64,000 nt of DNA from an uncultured Bacteroides sp. (GCA_902492205.1 CABUKU010000014.1:1-64000); one strand, 5' to 3'; counted from the stretch's first letter, positions 32,709 through 41,294 are shown. Numbers and translations: made by a program. The notes: generated by a model not told the origin, from the letters alone.

Positions 32709-33842
32709 ATGGTTATAGGAATTCCCAAAGAAATCAAAAACAACGAGAACCGGGTTGCCCTAACTCCCTCGGGAGCCAAAGAACTCACCCAAAGAGGTCA
32801 CACGGTCTACGTTCAGCACACAGCAGGAATGAACAGCGGATTCCCGGACGAAGAGTATGTGCAAGCAGGAGCAAAAATACTTCCTACCATTGAGGATGTT
32901 TATGCCACTGCCGAAATGATTATCAAAGTGAAAGAGCCGATTGCCTGTGAATATGGGTTGGTGAAACCCGACCAATTGGTTTTCACTTATTTCCATTTCG
33001 CATCCGAGGAAGCGCTGACTACTGCCATGATGAAAAGCGGTGCGGTATGTCTTGCCTATGAAACTGTGGAAGCCCGTGACGGATCATTGCCTTTGCTTGT
33101 CCCCATGAGTGAAGTGGCCGGACGCATGTCAACACAAGAAGGAGCCCGCTTCCTTGAAAAGCCGCAAGGAGGAAAAGGCGTGCTGCTGGGTGGTGTTCCG
33201 GGAGTGAAGCCCGCCCGTGTCTTGGTACTTGGAGGAGGGATAGTAGGTTACAATGCCGCCCTGATGGCTGCCGGAATGGGAGCCGATGTAACCATAGCCG
33301 ACATATCATTGCCCCGCCTACGTCATTTAAGCGAAGTTATGCCAAAAAATGTGAAGACACTGTTTTCATCCCGGCACAACATTGAAAGCGAACTGCCTCA
33401 CACCGATCTTGTTATCGGAGCAGTGTTGATACCCGGAGCCAAAGCTCCGCACCTCATCACACGGGATATGCTGAATCTATTAAAGAAAGGCAGTGTAATA
33501 GTAGACGTGGCAATAGATCAGGGAGGTTGTTTTGAAACATCACACCCCACCACTCATGCCGAACCTACTTATGAAGTGGATGGGATTATCCATTACTGTG
33601 TGGCAAACATTCCGGGTGCGGTGCCCTACACCTCTACGCTTGCATTGACAAACGCCACTTTGCCTTATGCTATCAAGTTAGCAGACAAAGGTTGGAAAAA
33701 AGCCTGCCATGAGGATGCGGGATTGGCATTAGGGTTGAATGTAGTAAAAGGAAAGATTACTTTCCCGGCAGTAGCCGAAGCATTCGGACTGCCTTACACT
33801 GAATGGGAAAAGGTTTCACCTCTTATTTCCCCTCCTTATTGA
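32709..33842 (+). CDS. ald: Alanine dehydrogenase
   Basis: A 377-residue enzyme for reversible NAD-dependent deamination of L-alanine to pyruvate and ammonia. Typical blocks: IGIPKEIKNNENRVALTP at the start with substrate Arg; KVKEP and FTYFHFAS; the Rossmann loop VLGGGIVGYNAALMAAGMGADV; and DVAIDQGGCFETSHPTTH with the catalytic-site His/Asp. Length is near the usual 370. Oddity: the last six codons (LISPPY) and the stop lie inside a REP-like hairpin almost identical to that at 6704, so the repeat supplies the C-terminus. Cytoplasmic, monocistronic. Confidence 0.93.
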   Translation: MVIGIPKEIKNNENRVALTPSGAKELTQRGHTVYVQHTAGMNSGFPDEEYVQAGAKILPTIEDVYATAEMIIKVKEPIACEYGLVKPDQLVFTYFHFASEEALTTAMMKSGAVCLAYETVEARDGSLPLLVPMSEVAGRMSTQEGARFLEKPQGGKGVLLGGVPGVKPARVLVLGGGIVGYNAALMAAGMGADVTIADISLPRLRHLSEVMPKNVKTLFSSRHNIESELPHTDLVIGAVLIPGAKAPHLITRDMLNLLKKGSVIVDVAIDQGGCFETSHPTTHAEPTYEVDGIIHYCVANIPGAVPYTSTLALTNATLPYAIKLADKGWKKACHEDAGLALGLNVVKGKITFPAVAEAFGLPYTEWEKVSPLISPPY

Positions 33843-33948
33843 GGAGGGGCAGGGGTGGTGGTAGGAAAGAATACCTTTAAGATGCCGGTAAATAGGAATT
33901 TATTGTCTACCACCACCCCTAACCCCTCCTCAATAAGAAGGGGAAAAA
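33823..33948. repeat. BIME-like pair of inverted REP hairpins
   Basis: Left element 33823-33865 and right element 33905-33948 are inverted, imperfect copies of a 37-43-bp unit (CCCCTCCTTATTGAGGAGG, then GGGGTGGTGGTAG), 39 bp apart. Each unit is itself a hairpin. The left copy contains the ald stop codon. The layout matches the paired REP elements (BIMEs) mobilised by RAYT transposases. Confidence 0.8.
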
Positions 33949-33987
33949 TAATTACTTCCAACTTGGGGGACAGACTCATCAATTACC

Positions 33988-34935
33988 TTACTTAAACTTC
34001 AACCCTGAAACTCTTTTCACAGCGTCATTGAAATCACCAATCAGTTCGAGCATTACCTCACCTACGGATTGGGTGACACGAAACATGGATGCTACCTGAC
34101 CTATTTCTAACTCACCGTCTGTTATATCACCCTCAAAAATGCCTTTCTTTGCACGACCTTTGCCCAAGAGTTCACGGAGTTCATCGACCGATGCACCACG
34201 TTGCTCGGCAGCTTCCACCTGATTAAAGAATTCATTCTTTACCAAACGCACAGGATTTAGTTGTTTCAAGGTAAGTTTAGTATCTCCTTCATACAAACGG
34301 AGGCAACGGTCTTTAAAAGAAAAGTGAGCGGAACTTTCTTCTGTCAGGGCGAAACGTGTGCCCATCTGAACACCTTCGGCTCCCAATGTCATGGCAGCCA
34401 ATATACCTTCACCCGTAGCAATACCTCCGGCAGCAATAAGCGGAGTGGAAATAACCCTTTTCACCTGTGGGATCAAGCACATGGTTGTGGTTTCCTCCCG
34501 TCCGTCATGCCCTCCGGCTTCAAAACCTTCGGCTACAATGGCATCCACTCCGGCTTCTTCGCATTTAGCTGCAAAAATGGAACTGGAAACTACATGTGCC
34601 ACGATAATATTATGGTCATGCAGAAACTTAGTCCAAGTCTTCGGACTTCCCGCAGAAGTAAAGACTATTTTCACTCCTTCATCGGCTACAATCTGCATAA
34701 TTTCATCTATTTGCGGGTAAAGGAGAGGGATGTTCACTCCAAAAGGAAAATCGGTAGCTGCTTTGCATTTGCGGATATGATCTCTCAATATCTCCGGATA
34801 CATGGAACCTGCACCGATCAGCCCCAAACCGCCTGCGTTACTTACGGCAGAAGCCAAACGCCAACCGCTACACCATACCATTCCTCCCTGAATAATGGGA
34901 TATTTAATCCCGAAAAGATCACATATTCTATTCAT
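33988..34935 (-). CDS. Nitronate monooxygenase / FabK-like flavoenzyme
   Basis: A 315-residue TIM-barrel flavoprotein of the NMO/FabK family. Visible: PIIQGGMVWCSGWRLASAVSNAGGLGLIG at the N-terminus, AEGFEAGGHDG with the family His, and the FMN-phosphate loops AAGGIATGEG and EGVQMGTRF. The family holds nitronate monooxygenases and FabK enoyl-ACP reductases; this sequence cannot decide between them, though the EAGGH motif and length fit either. Cytoplasmic. A TATTTTTG -7 box precedes it at 34964-34971. Confidence 0.85.
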   Translation of the reverse strand: MNRICDLFGIKYPIIQGGMVWCSGWRLASAVSNAGGLGLIGAGSMYPEILRDHIRKCKAATDFPFGVNIPLLYPQIDEIMQIVADEGVKIVFTSAGSPKTWTKFLHDHNIIVAHVVSSSIFAAKCEEAGVDAIVAEGFEAGGHDGREETTTMCLIPQVKRVISTPLIAAGGIATGEGILAAMTLGAEGVQMGTRFALTEESSAHFSFKDRCLRLYEGDTKLTLKQLNPVRLVKNEFFNQVEAAEQRGASVDELRELLGKGRAKKGIFEGDITDGELEIGQVASMFRVTQSVGEVMLELIGDFNDAVKRVSGLKFK

Positions 34936-34963
34936 ATACGTTTATTTGATTATTGCTTTGATA

Positions 34964-34971
34964 CAAAAATA
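34964..34971 (-). promoter_or_regulatory. -7 box of the NMO/FabK-like gene promoter
   Basis: TATTTTTG on the minus strand, matching TAnnTTTG, 29 bp upstream of the ATG, in the 61-bp gap after the DUF4858-like gene. This suggests the gene is transcribed on its own. Confidence 0.5.
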
Positions 34972-34996
34972 AACAAATAAATGATAGAAAGTGTTC

Positions 34997-35569
34997 TCAA
35001 TAAGTTTTCCAAGCGGTTGCCCTAACTTTCCTTTTCCAGAATTTCTTTGTGAAAGGAGCCATTAAATCAAGTCCTCCAATAGAAGCACCGGCATAGTTGA
35101 ACCCTTTCTCGGGGCGCGGGGCATGGGGATCACGGCCTACAACACCCTTGACGGTAACGCTTCCAAACCGTATGTTATCGCGGATTCTTGCCAGATTAAG
35201 TTTCATAGCCATATCCCTTTTCAACTGCTCGTCTTTAACTCTATCCATAATAGGATCTTCGCCGCGCTTGGTAAAAGCATTGTAGGGGCGCAGTGTTAAA
35301 ACCTTACGCAATTCTGTTCTGTCTTCCGGCAATCCCGGCAGTTCTTCATTGTATTTCAAAGCCGGAGAATCAGTTGCTATCAGCGGATTTCCCACAGGTG
35401 AAGTTTCAAAACGAATGGAATTTACCGCATCAGGATTAAGCAGGATTTCACCATCGCTTTCCAACAACCTGCGGAGGTTCAAGGAATCCTGTTTTGTCCA
35501 TTGCTGCGCATAAAGGGCAGAACTGCCCAATACACATAAAAGAAAAGATATGCTTAAGTTTTTTATCAT
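34997..35569 (-). CDS. Secreted protein, DUF4858-like
   Basis: A 190-residue protein with a signal peptide (LSISFLLCVLGSSALYAQ) then QWTKQDSLNLRRLLESDGEILLNPDAVNSIRF, which I recall as the DUF4858 pattern. No catalytic motif is visible. It is fourth in a row after an ECF sigma factor, a membrane-anchored barrel protein and a DUF4943-like lipoprotein, with 4-bp spacing, so it is probably part of that envelope stress or signalling operon. The family number is from memory. Confidence 0.65.
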   Translation of the reverse strand: MIKNLSISFLLCVLGSSALYAQQWTKQDSLNLRRLLESDGEILLNPDAVNSIRFETSPVGNPLIATDSPALKYNEELPGLPEDRTELRKVLTLRPYNAFTKRGEDPIMDRVKDEQLKRDMAMKLNLARIRDNIRFGSVTVKGVVGRDPHAPRPEKGFNYAGASIGGLDLMAPFTKKFWKRKVRATAWKTY

Positions 35570-35573
35570 CTTT

Positions 35574-36095
35574 TTACCACCAACGATAGTTAGAACCCTC
35601 TAACGGATCTACTGAAAAGGCAAGGTCACTCCACACAAAAGGAGCTTGCTGCACTTTCTCCCACCAAGCTTCATACAGCTTTACCATCTCTTTCAAATCG
35701 GCTTCGGACAGGAAGAAACGTCGTTCGTATCCTTCGGCATTCCGATAAACCGGACGACATCCCAATGAAGCCCAATGCCCCAAACGAATGGTTTCGATAG
35801 TCCACAGAATACCTTCGCTCACCGTGCAAGCCGACGATGGAAGAGCTGCTACGGGAGGTGACGGGAAATCGTTTATCACGGTCATATCATCGGCATACTC
35901 AAGTAGCATGGGAATATCTTTCTTTTTAAAGTCGGGAACTTCCACATAGCCCGCAGGGCCTTCGGTGACGTATGTTCCGGCTTTCAGTTGCTTTACAAAT
36001 GTATCGACATCGGGATCGTTGAAATCAATTTCATTTTCACTACATCCCGTGCATGCAACTGTCACGATAAATAATAAAAACAGAATCTTTTTCAT
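35574..36095 (-). CDS. Lipoprotein, DUF4943-like
   Basis: A 173-residue lipoprotein with lipobox CTGC (Cys18), then DFNDPDVDTFVKQLKAGTY, a pattern I recall from DUF4943. Later parts, SSACTVSEGILWTIETIRLG and YERRFFLSEADLKEMVKLYEAWWEK, look like a helical periplasmic domain. The ATG at 36095 is chosen because the upstream in-frame start would be TTG at 36101. It starts 2 bp after the previous stop and precedes the DUF4858-like gene by 4 bp: clearly one operon. Function unknown. Confidence 0.65.
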   Translation of the reverse strand: MKKILFLLFIVTVACTGCSENEIDFNDPDVDTFVKQLKAGTYVTEGPAGYVEVPDFKKKDIPMLLEYADDMTVINDFPSPPVAALPSSACTVSEGILWTIETIRLGHWASLGCRPVYRNAEGYERRFFLSEADLKEMVKLYEAWWEKVQQAPFVWSDLAFSVDPLEGSNYRWW

Positions 36096-36097
36096 AA

Positions 36098-37159
36098 TCA
36101 ATACATTACTCTAACACCACAAAGCAAATTAAAGTTCAAGGGTTTCTCTTGGCGGATAGTTCGCACGGAACTACCGTTATCAAAATTATAAGCCAATGCA
36201 GGTTCGGCAAAAAGGGCTACGTTTTTATTTATCTTATATTGCACACCTGCCGATGCCATTAAAGATGCCTGAATGTTTTTAGCACTTAAAGACTCGTCTC
36301 CACGCTTCGCCGATATACACTTTTCCAACAATCCGCCACCGGACAGGTATAAATCCACTTTCTTGGTATCCAGATAAGTATAATTCACTTTTACCGGAAT
36401 ACCTACGTATTGAACCTTTTGTTGTGTATTGCCCACACCGGAACGAAGTAATGTGTAATTCAATCCACTCTCAATGCTCCATTTGCCGGAAAGTTGTTTC
36501 CCTATGTTCACTCCTACCGTTACAGGCATTTTGTAATCCTTGCCCATCGCACTCGTTACTGCCAGTGCAGATGCTCCGACAAACCATCCTTTAGAAGTAT
36601 TCTTTAAAGGAGCAACAAGGTTACCGGCTTCGCTGTCGGTTGCAGAAGAATAGGTGTTTGACTCACCATTCATGGCAACATATTGATTGGAATGATACGG
36701 GTTGTTATTATGGTTTCTGTGATTGGTTGTTGCAGACATGGAAAACGAGAAAGAAAACGAAACGGAAATGCTGTCTTCTTCTTCATCTCCCGCCACAGTA
36801 ATAGGAGTAGCCGGAAGCAACTTAGCAACAGCCGGGCTAATCTTGGCAAACGAAAAAGTTTCCTTCACCACATCTTTATTCAAAGCTCCGCCCTGCCCGG
36901 AAACCACGGCAACCTGGCTAAAAGCACCTTCTATTTCATCCTTAGGAGAGAAAAGCCAGATAGCTGCCGACACACACAGCAGGACAAGCAGAACCGCAGC
37001 CGCCGCAGCAAAGCGGAAAGGATATATCTTTCGACGGATTACCGGAGTTGGAGGAAAATCTTTTTCCAAATCATCCCAGAAACCATCCCGCACAGGCATT
37101 TCTGCGTCACAGAGCCGTGAACGGAACAAATCGGTTATTTCATCTCTTTCTTTCTTCAT
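36098..37159 (-). CDS. Membrane-anchored protein with N-terminal anti-sigma-like and C-terminal beta-barrel regions
   Basis: A 353-residue protein. The N-terminal 45 residues are cytoplasm-like (DEITDLFRSRLCDAEMPVRDGFWDDLEKDF); a single transmembrane helix follows (FAAAAAVLLVLLCVSAAIWLF). After a Ser/Asn-rich linker, residues about 190-353 form alternating beta strands (GWFVGASALAV, GIPVKVNYTYLD, NFNLLCGVRVMY) like a small outer-membrane barrel. It overlaps the ECF sigma gene by 20 bp, as anti-sigma factors do. The combination suggests a sensor that joins sigma-factor control to an envelope domain. The anti-sigma role is inferred from position. Confidence 0.75.
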   Translation of the reverse strand: MKKERDEITDLFRSRLCDAEMPVRDGFWDDLEKDFPPTPVIRRKIYPFRFAAAAAVLLVLLCVSAAIWLFSPKDEIEGAFSQVAVVSGQGGALNKDVVKETFSFAKISPAVAKLLPATPITVAGDEEEDSISVSFSFSFSMSATTNHRNHNNNPYHSNQYVAMNGESNTYSSATDSEAGNLVAPLKNTSKGWFVGASALAVTSAMGKDYKMPVTVGVNIGKQLSGKWSIESGLNYTLLRSGVGNTQQKVQYVGIPVKVNYTYLDTKKVDLYLSGGGLLEKCISAKRGDESLSAKNIQASLMASAGVQYKINKNVALFAEPALAYNFDNGSSVRTIRQEKPLNFNLLCGVRVMY

Positions 37160-37694
37160 TATTCAAATATTCTTTTATTCTCTTTGCCAATAATCCTTTT
37201 GCCCGGAAAAACTGTGAGGTGGACGAGTGTTCTTTGATGTGAAGCAATTCGGCTATCTCTTTATGAGACTTATTCTCGAACACATAAAGGTTAAATACTG
37301 TCCGGCATCCTACGGGCAACTCGGCTACAAATGCCAATAACTGCTTTTCGGATATCCTCTCACATAAATCTTTATCGGGAAGCTCGGCTACATCGGGGAT
37401 GTCTTCTTCGGAAACCAATACTTGCTGCATCTTTTTTTGTTTCCTCAGGTAATCCAATGCCACATTTGCCATTACTCTGTTCAGCCAACTCCCCAAAGAC
37501 GCTTCTCCGCGAAATGTAAAATTGGTGTAAATCTTGATAAAGCCGTCATGTAAAAGGTCGTGAGCAACTTCCACATCTCCGGTATAACGGTAACAAACTG
37601 CCAACATTTGCCGGGAATAAAGAGTGTAGAGTTCTTTCCAAGCAGATTTATCTCCTGCCCGGCATCCTTTGACCAGTTCTATCTCGTTCTCCAA
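37140..37694 (-). CDS. ECF-type RNA polymerase sigma factor
   Basis: A 184-residue group IV sigma factor. Region 2: ELVKGCRAGDKSAWKELYTLYSRQM, CYRYTGDVEVAHDLLHDGFIKIY and the -10-binding LGSWLNRVMANVALDYLRKQKK. Region 4: LPVGCRTVFNLYVFENKSHKEIAELLHIKEHSSTSQFFRAKGLLAKRI. It directs polymerase to a regulon I cannot define. It overlaps the next gene (membrane-anchored anti-sigma-like barrel) by 20 bp, and two secreted proteins follow; together they look like an autoregulated envelope-response operon. Confidence 0.92.
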   Translation of the reverse strand: MENEIELVKGCRAGDKSAWKELYTLYSRQMLAVCYRYTGDVEVAHDLLHDGFIKIYTNFTFRGEASLGSWLNRVMANVALDYLRKQKKMQQVLVSEEDIPDVAELPDKDLCERISEKQLLAFVAELPVGCRTVFNLYVFENKSHKEIAELLHIKEHSSTSQFFRAKGLLAKRIKEYLNNEERKR

Positions 37695-37816
37695 TTCCTG
37701 TTCCAGTTTTGTCTAAACGTTATAATTTACGCCATTTTACCTATTAGACTGTAGTAATGATAAAATGCTGCAAAGAAAAATATAAAAAGAAGTTAAAAGG
37801 AAGAAGAAAGAATTTT

Positions 37817-37930
37817 ATTTCCCCTCTTAAGAGGGGATTAAGGGGTATGTTATCTTTTATATATAAATCAAATATCTTGACTGATACAGAAGAACACATA
37901 CCCCCTACCCCCTCTCAAGAAGGAAGATAA
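37817..37930. repeat. BIME-like pair of inverted REP hairpins
   Basis: Left 37817-37858 (CCCCTCTTAAGAGGGG, then AAGGGGTATGTT) and right 37889-37930 are inverted imperfect copies about 30 bp apart. It has the same design as 33823-33948 but a diverged sequence. It lies between the sigma factor and nadC and probably serves as nadC's terminator. Confidence 0.75.
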
Positions 37931-37936
37931 TCTATT

Positions 37937-38776
37937 TTAGCAAGCTTTGAAGCTCATATCCAAACCTTTCACGGAATGAGTCAGTGCACCTACCGATATG
38001 AAGTCAACTCCACACTCGGCATAATCGCGAAGAGTATCGAAAGTAATGCCACCGGATGATTCGGTTTCATATTTGCCACCAATCATTTCAACAGCTTTCT
38101 TCGTATTTTCGGGAGTAAAGTTGTCGAGCATGATGCGGTCTACCCCGCCAAGATCAAGCACTTGTTGTAATTCATCGAAGTTGCGCACTTCAATCTCTAT
38201 CTTCAGATCTTTGCCTTTTTCCTTGCAATACTCTTTTGCACGGTTGATTGCCTTATCAATGCCTCCGGCAAAATCCACATGATTGTCTTTCAACAAAATC
38301 ATATCGAACAAGCCGATGCGGTGATTTACTCCCCCACCGATCTTAACGGCTGCTTTTTCGAGCATACGCAATCCCGGAGTGGTTTTACGGGTATCGAGAA
38401 CACGGGTTTTAGTTCCTTCCAACTGCTTTACGTATTTGCGTGTCATGGTTGCAATGCCACTCATGCGCTGCATCACGTTAAGCATCAATCTCTCTGTTTG
38501 AAGCAATGACTGTACTTTACCTTCAACCACCATTGCCACATCGCCCGGTTTCACTTCCGCCCCGTCATTAATAAACACTTCCACTTTCATGGTAGGATCG
38601 AAACGACGGAAAATTTCTTTGGCAATTTCAATTCCCGCCAATACTCCGGCTTCTTTAATCAGAAGTTTGGATTTCCCCATAGCCGTAGCAGGAATGCAAG
38701 ATAAAGTTGTGTGGTCGCCATCACCTATGTCTTCGGCAAAGGCAAGGTCTATCAGCCTGTCAATTAATTCATTCAT
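37937..38776 (-). CDS. nadC: Quinolinate phosphoribosyltransferase
   Basis: A 279-residue NadC enzyme: quinolinate plus PRPP gives nicotinate mononucleotide in NAD synthesis. Typical blocks: ALAFAEDIGDGDHTT-like start (AEDIGDGDHTT), LMLNVMQRMSGIATMT, RVLDTRKTTPGLRMLEKAAV, GGVNHRIGLFDMILLKDNH, and the phosphate-binding EIEVRN/DRIMLDNF/ESSGGI strand ends of the type II barrel. Length is normal. It overlaps the upstream DUF4783 gene by 8 bp, so the two are co-transcribed. Cytoplasmic. Confidence 0.95.
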   Translation of the reverse strand: MNELIDRLIDLAFAEDIGDGDHTTLSCIPATAMGKSKLLIKEAGVLAGIEIAKEIFRRFDPTMKVEVFINDGAEVKPGDVAMVVEGKVQSLLQTERLMLNVMQRMSGIATMTRKYVKQLEGTKTRVLDTRKTTPGLRMLEKAAVKIGGGVNHRIGLFDMILLKDNHVDFAGGIDKAINRAKEYCKEKGKDLKIEIEVRNFDELQQVLDLGGVDRIMLDNFTPENTKKAVEMIGGKYETESSGGITFDTLRDYAECGVDFISVGALTHSVKGLDMSFKAC

Positions 38777-39161
38777 TGGTTTTATCTATTCTTATTTGAT
38801 GTATTAAATATTGATTTCCGTTTTTCTTGAAGAAACAATTAATGCGATAAGTTCCACCCGAAGTGGGGCAGGTTCCGATAATAAAACTCGATTCATTCCT
38901 TTTGCCCTGATGATTCACCGTGAAACTGTTTACCTTATTGGCAGCAAAGAAATCCGCCATTGCCTTCTTTGCCTGCTCCTTGTTACAATCCTGTGATTTC
39001 TTTAAAATAATTACTTCTACTTTATCCCCTAAATAAGAAGCAATATCCTGAGCACTACCACGTTTGAAAGCGTCAGTTAAGCCTGCGGGAACTTCCTGTG
39101 CTGTCATTACAGCCGTCCAGACAAACAAACCTACAAGCATTAAATAAACCCTTTGTCTCAT
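38769..39161 (-). CDS. Exported DUF4783 family protein
   Basis: A 130-residue protein with a signal peptide (YLMLVGLFVWTAVMTAQ) and a body like DUF4783: GLTDAFKRGSAQDIASYLGDKVEVIIL, AMADFFAANKVNSFTVNHQG, GTYRINCFFKKNGNQYLIHQIRI. The fold resembles a NTF2-like domain (alpha helix then curved sheet). In Bacteroidetes it is regularly next to nadC and opposite rlmH, as here, though the functional link is unknown. A -7 box (TACCTTTG, minus strand) lies at 39184-39191. Confidence 0.85.
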   Translation of the reverse strand: MRQRVYLMLVGLFVWTAVMTAQEVPAGLTDAFKRGSAQDIASYLGDKVEVIILKKSQDCNKEQAKKAMADFFAANKVNSFTVNHQGKRNESSFIIGTCPTSGGTYRINCFFKKNGNQYLIHQIRIDKTNE

Positions 39162-39183
39162 AATTATAGGTATTTGTGTGACA

Positions 39184-39221
39184 CAAAGGTAGGGATTATT
39201 CTGAATATTTCTCTACTTTTG
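39184..39221. promoter_or_regulatory. Divergent promoters of DUF4783-nadC and rlmH
   Basis: TACCTTTG at 39184-39191 on the minus strand serves DUF4783, and TACTTTTG at 39214-39221 on the plus strand serves rlmH. Both match TAnnTTTG and lie about 25-30 bp from the start codons they serve. Confidence 0.6.
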
Positions 39222-39246
39222 TGCATAAATTCAAGAAAAGGCATCA

Positions 39247-39720
39247 ATGAAGATAACTCTTTTAGCAGTAGGAAAGACTGTAGAAAAGCACTACATAGCA
39301 GGTATTAACGATTATCTGGAACGGACCAGGCATTTCATTTCCTTTGATATGGAAGTGATACCCGAACTGAAAAATACCAAAAGCCTGACTATGGAACAAC
39401 AGAAAGAAAAAGAAGGCGAACTGATATTGAAATCCTTGCAACCGGGTGATGTGGCAGTGTTGCTGGATGAAGGAGGAAAGGAATTCCGCTCCGTAGAGTT
39501 TGCAAACTGGATAGAAAAGAAAATGCACACGGTGAATAAACGACTCGTCTTTATCATTGGAGGTCCTTACGGCTTTGCTCCGAAAGTATATGAAGTGGCA
39601 CAGGAAAAGATTTCTTTATCCAAAATGACATTCTCTCATCAAATGGTGAGACTCATTTTCGTGGAACAATTGTACAGAGCTATGACCATACTTAACAACG
39701 GCCCCTATCATCACGAATAA
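39247..39720 (+). CDS. rlmH: 23S rRNA (pseudouridine-1915-N3)-methyltransferase
   Basis: A 157-residue SPOUT-class methyltransferase that modifies pseudouridine 1915 in helix 69 of the large subunit. The C-terminal trefoil knot carries FIIGGPYGFAPKVYEVA and SLSKMTFSHQMVRLIFVEQLYRAMTI, with the conserved NNGPYHHE end. Length is that of the family (E. coli 155). Monocistronic; a promoter lies at 39214. Very high certainty by motif. Confidence 0.96.
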   Translation: MKITLLAVGKTVEKHYIAGINDYLERTRHFISFDMEVIPELKNTKSLTMEQQKEKEGELILKSLQPGDVAVLLDEGGKEFRSVEFANWIEKKMHTVNKRLVFIIGGPYGFAPKVYEVAQEKISLSKMTFSHQMVRLIFVEQLYRAMTILNNGPYHHE

Positions 39721-39750
39721 AAAAGCAGACGATGAACAATCACCGTCTGC
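39718..39750 (-). terminator. Terminator of the GH13 gene
   Basis: GCAGACGATG (39725-39734) pairs with CACCGTCTGC (39741-39750), with one G-U pair; on the minus strand a T run follows. It overlaps the rlmH stop and sits 79 bp past the GH13 stop. Confidence 0.7.
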
Positions 39751-39828
39751 CCCATCCCTATTAAAAACTGTCTGTTACCTAATATAACACCTATAAAACA
39801 AACACTATTATTACTTAAAACACTACTA

Positions 39829-41187
39829 TTATTTAATATATACTTTATACTCCCATGCACCGAGTTCCGCAGGCATATCTGCCTTACCTCCCTTGAAGTA
39901 ATCCATATACTCGCCTTTCGGAGCTTTGTCTTTATAAGCAAGTTTCACGGGAGCATCGCTCAAGTTCAGGAATACCAAAACTTCCGAGCCATCTTTACTG
40001 CGTGAGAAAACATAAGCATTCTCATTTTCCGTTTCATATCTTACCATTTCACCACCTTCAACTCCGGCTTTCAATGCAGGTTGAGAGTGCTTCAACGCAT
40101 TCAATTGCTTGTAGAACTCCGTCCATTCGTTGTTTTCCCATACCGGAGGAGTGTCCTTCTTGAAGAATTCAAGTGCTTTGTCCATTCCTACTTCCTGACC
40201 TGTGTAAAGAAGCGGCATGCCATTGAGCGTATAAGTCAATACGGCAAATGCTTTCACACCATCACCCAAGCGATCGAACTCTGTTCCTTCCCAAGAATTC
40301 AAGTCGTGGTTGGTTATGTGGTTCATCTGGAAAGCATCACCGGGGAAAATAGAATCCTGCAATGCCAAAAGAGAGTCGATAAGATAAGCAGCATTTCCCT
40401 TTTTATCTTTGGCAATTTCATTCATCACGTTTTTCAACGGCCAGTTATAAACAGCATCAAACGCTTCGACCGTCAATGCAGGTTTCTCGGCTTCGGCAAG
40501 CATAAAGACCGGTTTGATGGAATCGAGGGCAAGACGGGCATTATCCCAGAAATCGGTAGGAACTTCATAAGCCACATCGCAACGATAACCGTCAATATCG
40601 GCTTCTTTCACCCAATATTTCAAAGCATCGAGCATCCCTGCACGCATATCTTCATTGGTATAATCCAATTTATAAGTATCTGTCCAGTCATAGGGAGAAA
40701 CAAAATTTCCCACACTGTCTCTTACATACCAGTCGGGGTGTTCCTTAGTCCATACATTATCACCTCCGGTATGATTGGCCACCCAGTCTATAATAACTTT
40801 AAATCCCATGTCATGGGCTTGCTTCACCACTTCCTTAAATTCATCCAATGTTCCGAATTCGGGATTTACCTCTTTATAGTTCTGCACAGCATAATAACTG
40901 CCCAACTCCCCTTTCTTGTTCAACTGTGAAATGGGATGAATAGGCATAAGCCAAAGTACGTCCACTCCCAAATCTTTCAAACGGGGAAGATGCTGTTGGA
41001 ATGCTTTCAAAGTTCCTTCCGGAGTGTATTGGCGAAGATTGACTTCATAAATAACTGCATCACGAGTCCATTCGGGATGACTGACTTTCGTCATTTCTTT
41101 GCTATCCGCTTTCTGTTCCTTTTTCGCCGTACATGCAGAAAAAGCAACCACCATAATCAAGGCAAGTAAATAAGAGATTCTTTTCAT
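39829..41187 (-). CDS. GH13 family alpha-amylase-type glycoside hydrolase, lipoprotein
   Basis: A 452-residue lipoprotein (lipobox AFSAC, Cys19) with a GH13 barrel: VIYEVNLRQYTPEGTL, DWVANHTGGDNVW (region I), GYRCDVAYEVP with nucleophile Asp204 (region II), FMLAEAE with Glu232 (region III) and ITNHDLNSW (region IV). A small C-terminal beta domain follows. It probably cuts alpha-1,4-glucans at the cell surface or in the periplasm. The upstream frame reaches 41229, but a TAATTTTG -7 box at 41217-41224 places the RNA start below that; MKRISYLLAL at 41187 is the natural signal-peptide start. Confidence 0.92.
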   Translation of the reverse strand: MKRISYLLALIMVVAFSACTAKKEQKADSKEMTKVSHPEWTRDAVIYEVNLRQYTPEGTLKAFQQHLPRLKDLGVDVLWLMPIHPISQLNKKGELGSYYAVQNYKEVNPEFGTLDEFKEVVKQAHDMGFKVIIDWVANHTGGDNVWTKEHPDWYVRDSVGNFVSPYDWTDTYKLDYTNEDMRAGMLDALKYWVKEADIDGYRCDVAYEVPTDFWDNARLALDSIKPVFMLAEAEKPALTVEAFDAVYNWPLKNVMNEIAKDKKGNAAYLIDSLLALQDSIFPGDAFQMNHITNHDLNSWEGTEFDRLGDGVKAFAVLTYTLNGMPLLYTGQEVGMDKALEFFKKDTPPVWENNEWTEFYKQLNALKHSQPALKAGVEGGEMVRYETENENAYVFSRSKDGSEVLVFLNLSDAPVKLAYKDKAPKGEYMDYFKGGKADMPAELGAWEYKVYIK

Positions 41188-41216
41188 AATATTACAATTC
41201 GCTTTTAAAGTTGCTT

Positions 41217-41224
41217 CAAAATTA
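41217..41224 (-). promoter_or_regulatory. -7 box of the GH13 gene promoter
   Basis: TAATTTTG on the minus strand matches TAnnTTTG, 30 bp upstream of the ATG, and decides the start codon. Confidence 0.5.
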
Positions 41225-41294
41225 AGCATTTACATACATTACACATGCACACTAAACACACAAACAAGCATTTGGTTTATGAAAACGTTTGCAT

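Noticed and set aside
33823..33948. Insertion sequence at the end of ald
   Set aside because: There is no transposase ORF and no target duplication; the structure is a pair of REP-like hairpins.
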